Below are positions 7,166 to 8,223 of a DNA stretch of 8,223 bases, piece after piece. The notes beneath the pieces are model-generated. The model saw only the letters and a program-made list of their open reading frames with translations, ran no database searches and was not told where the DNA came from. The stretch is from contig QNYL01000312.1 of NCBI GenBank assembly GCA_003973375.1, positions 1-8,223 on the forward strand, in the 5' to 3' direction. How positions within the stretch are numbered: position 1 is the stretch's first letter; each line of letters begins with the position of its first letter. The position numbers and the translations under genes are program-made. This DNA comes from Flavobacteriia bacterium (GTDB lineage: Bacteria > Bacteroidota > Bacteroidia > Flavobacteriales > Flavobacteriaceae).

Positions 7166-8223
7166 AAAAAACAGCACTTATTATCACATTTTTACTTACT
7201 ACTTTAATTGGTATGGCTCAGGAAAAGCCTAATATTGTTTATATCAATATAGATGATCTGGGATGGACAGATCTGGCTTGTTATGGAAGTTCTTATTATG
7301 AAACACCTAATATAGACCGGTTGACGACTCAGGGAATGAAATTTACCGATGCGTATGCTTCCGCATCAAACTGTGCTCCCAGCAGAGCGGGTTTGATGTC
7401 AGGTCAATACAGTCCGAGATATGGTATTTATACAGTAGATACTTCAAAAAGAGGGAAGTCAAAGGATAGAAAATTAATTCCTGTAAAGAATAAGACCACT
7501 TTGCCCGACAGTATTGTAACACTTGCTGAGGTTTTAAAAAAGGCCGGGTACATTACCGCTTCGATGGGGAAATGGCATATCGGCGATGACCCGAGAACTC
7601 AGGGTTTTGATGTAAATATCGGAGGTACGCATGCCGGACATCCCAGTACATATTTTAGTCCGTACAAAAATAAAAATCTGAAAGACGGTCCGGAAGGAGA
7701 ATATTTAACCGATCGCCTGACGGATGAAGGGATCTCATTTATCAAAAAGAATAAGGCACATCCTTTTTTTCTGTACATGACCTATTATACGGTACATACT
7801 CCATTGCAAGGGAAAAAGAATTTGATTGAAAAATACAAAAAGAAAACAGTTTCCAAATATCATAAAAATGCTACCTATGCAGCTATGGTAGAAGCTATGG
7901 ATTTTAATGTGGGTAGATTAATCAATCTGTTGGAAAAACTTGATTTAACAAAGAAAACCCTAATCATTTTTACTTCCGATAACGGTGGAGTATATAAGGT
8001 TTCTAAACAATATCCTTTAAAATACGGAAAGGGTTCTTATTATGAAGGAGGCACCCGGGTTCCGTTGATCGTGCGATGGGATGGTAAGATCAAACCGAAT
8101 ACAGTTTCCAAAACACCGGTAATCAATCTGGATTTTTATCCTACATTTATGGAAATTACCAATACGCTTGCTAAGAAAGACCGGATCCTCGACGGAAAAA
8201 GTCTGGTTCCTGTTTTATTGAAT
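7162..8223 (+). CDS. Formylglycine-dependent S1 sulfatase, N-terminal part (cut by window edge)
   Basis: The frame is open for 354 codons from ATG 7162 to the window end with no stop, so the C-terminus is missing only because the window ends. The start gives a complete signal peptide (1-19, core LIITFLLTTLIG, cleavage GMA|QE, no lipobox), and its ATG overlaps the previous stop codon. The sulfatase fold begins at KPNIVYINIDDLGWTDLACYG (positions 22-42), with metal ligands Asp31/Asp32. CAPSRAGLMSG (71-81) contains Cys71, the predicted formylglycine site. GKWHIGDDPRTQGFD (136-150), VHTP (211-214), TSDNGG (271-276) and KYGKGSYYEGGTRVP (287-301) carry the remaining expected active-site residues. 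The pattern DDLGW...YGSSYYETPNIDRL resembles arylsulfatase A / N-acetylgalactosamine-6-sulfatase-like enzymes common in Bacteroidota PULs. It differs from the upstream sulfatase throughout, including TSDNGG in place of ESDNGY, so a different sulfate position or sugar is likely. The exact substrate and any C-terminal appended domain cannot be judged. Confidence 0.94.
   Translation, partial: MKKTALIITFLLTTLIGMAQEKPNIVYINIDDLGWTDLACYGSSYYETPNIDRLTTQGMKFTDAYASASNCAPSRAGLMSGQYSPRYGIYTVDTSKRGKSKDRKLIPVKNKTTLPDSIVTLAEVLKKAGYITASMGKWHIGDDPRTQGFDVNIGGTHAGHPSTYFSPYKNKNLKDGPEGEYLTDRLTDEGISFIKKNKAHPFFLYMTYYTVHTPLQGKKNLIEKYKKKTVSKYHKNATYAAMVEAMDFNVGRLINLLEKLDLTKKTLIIFTSDNGGVYKVSKQYPLKYGKGSYYEGGTRVPLIVRWDGKIKPNTVSKTPVINLDFYPTFMEITNTLAKKDRILDGKSLVPVLLN

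Noticed and set aside
7162..8223. Missing stop codon suggesting a broken sulfatase gene
   Set aside because: The frame is intact with all expected motifs up to the last base; the truncation is caused by the window boundary.

Overview
The window looks like part of a polysaccharide utilization locus (PUL) from a Bacteroidota bacterium, most likely a flavobacterium. The evidence is AT-rich DNA, A-rich start contexts without clear Shine-Dalgarno sequences, and exported glycan-degrading enzymes packed on one strand. All five genes with a visible start also have a signal peptide ending in Ala-Gln, a Bacteroidota habit. A marine, algal-glycan-degrading lifestyle is an inference from the gene mix, not something the sequence proves.

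Layout, all on the + strand: (1) the last 52 codons of a GH92 alpha-mannosidase, entering from the left edge and ending at 161; (2) a 37-bp AT-rich spacer; (3) a GH29 alpha-L-fucosidase, 199-1683; (4) a second, clearly different GH29 enzyme, 1690-3039; (5) a complete GH92 alpha-mannosidase, 3052-5307; (6) a formylglycine-type sulfatase with a C-terminal carbohydrate-binding-like domain, 5327-7165; (7) a second formylglycine-type sulfatase starting at 7162 and running off the right edge. The first gap is 37 bp; the others are 6, 12 and 19 bp and then a 4-bp ATGA overlap. I see no promoter, terminator, RNA gene, repeat, mobile element or CRISPR array, and no gene-free stretch over 300 bp. The simplest reading is one transcript that begins upstream and continues downstream.

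Function (inference): the enzymes are predicted periplasmic, exo-acting tools for a sulfated glycan containing alpha-fucose and alpha-mannose. The sulfatases would remove sulfate groups that block the exo-glycosidases. The GH29 pair would release fucose, and the GH92 pair would release mannose through two linkage specificities. None of the proteins has a lipobox cysteine or an evident type IX secretion C-terminal domain. The SusC/SusD pair, surface endo-enzymes, regulator and sulfatase-maturing enzyme are not in the window and would have to lie elsewhere. The exact substrate (sulfated mannan, fucose-containing sulfated polysaccharide, or a fucosylated N-glycan or mucin-like glycan) cannot be decided from sequence. 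The individual families are known; the interest lies in the combination, in the divergence of the two GH29 enzymes, and in the appended domain on the first sulfatase.
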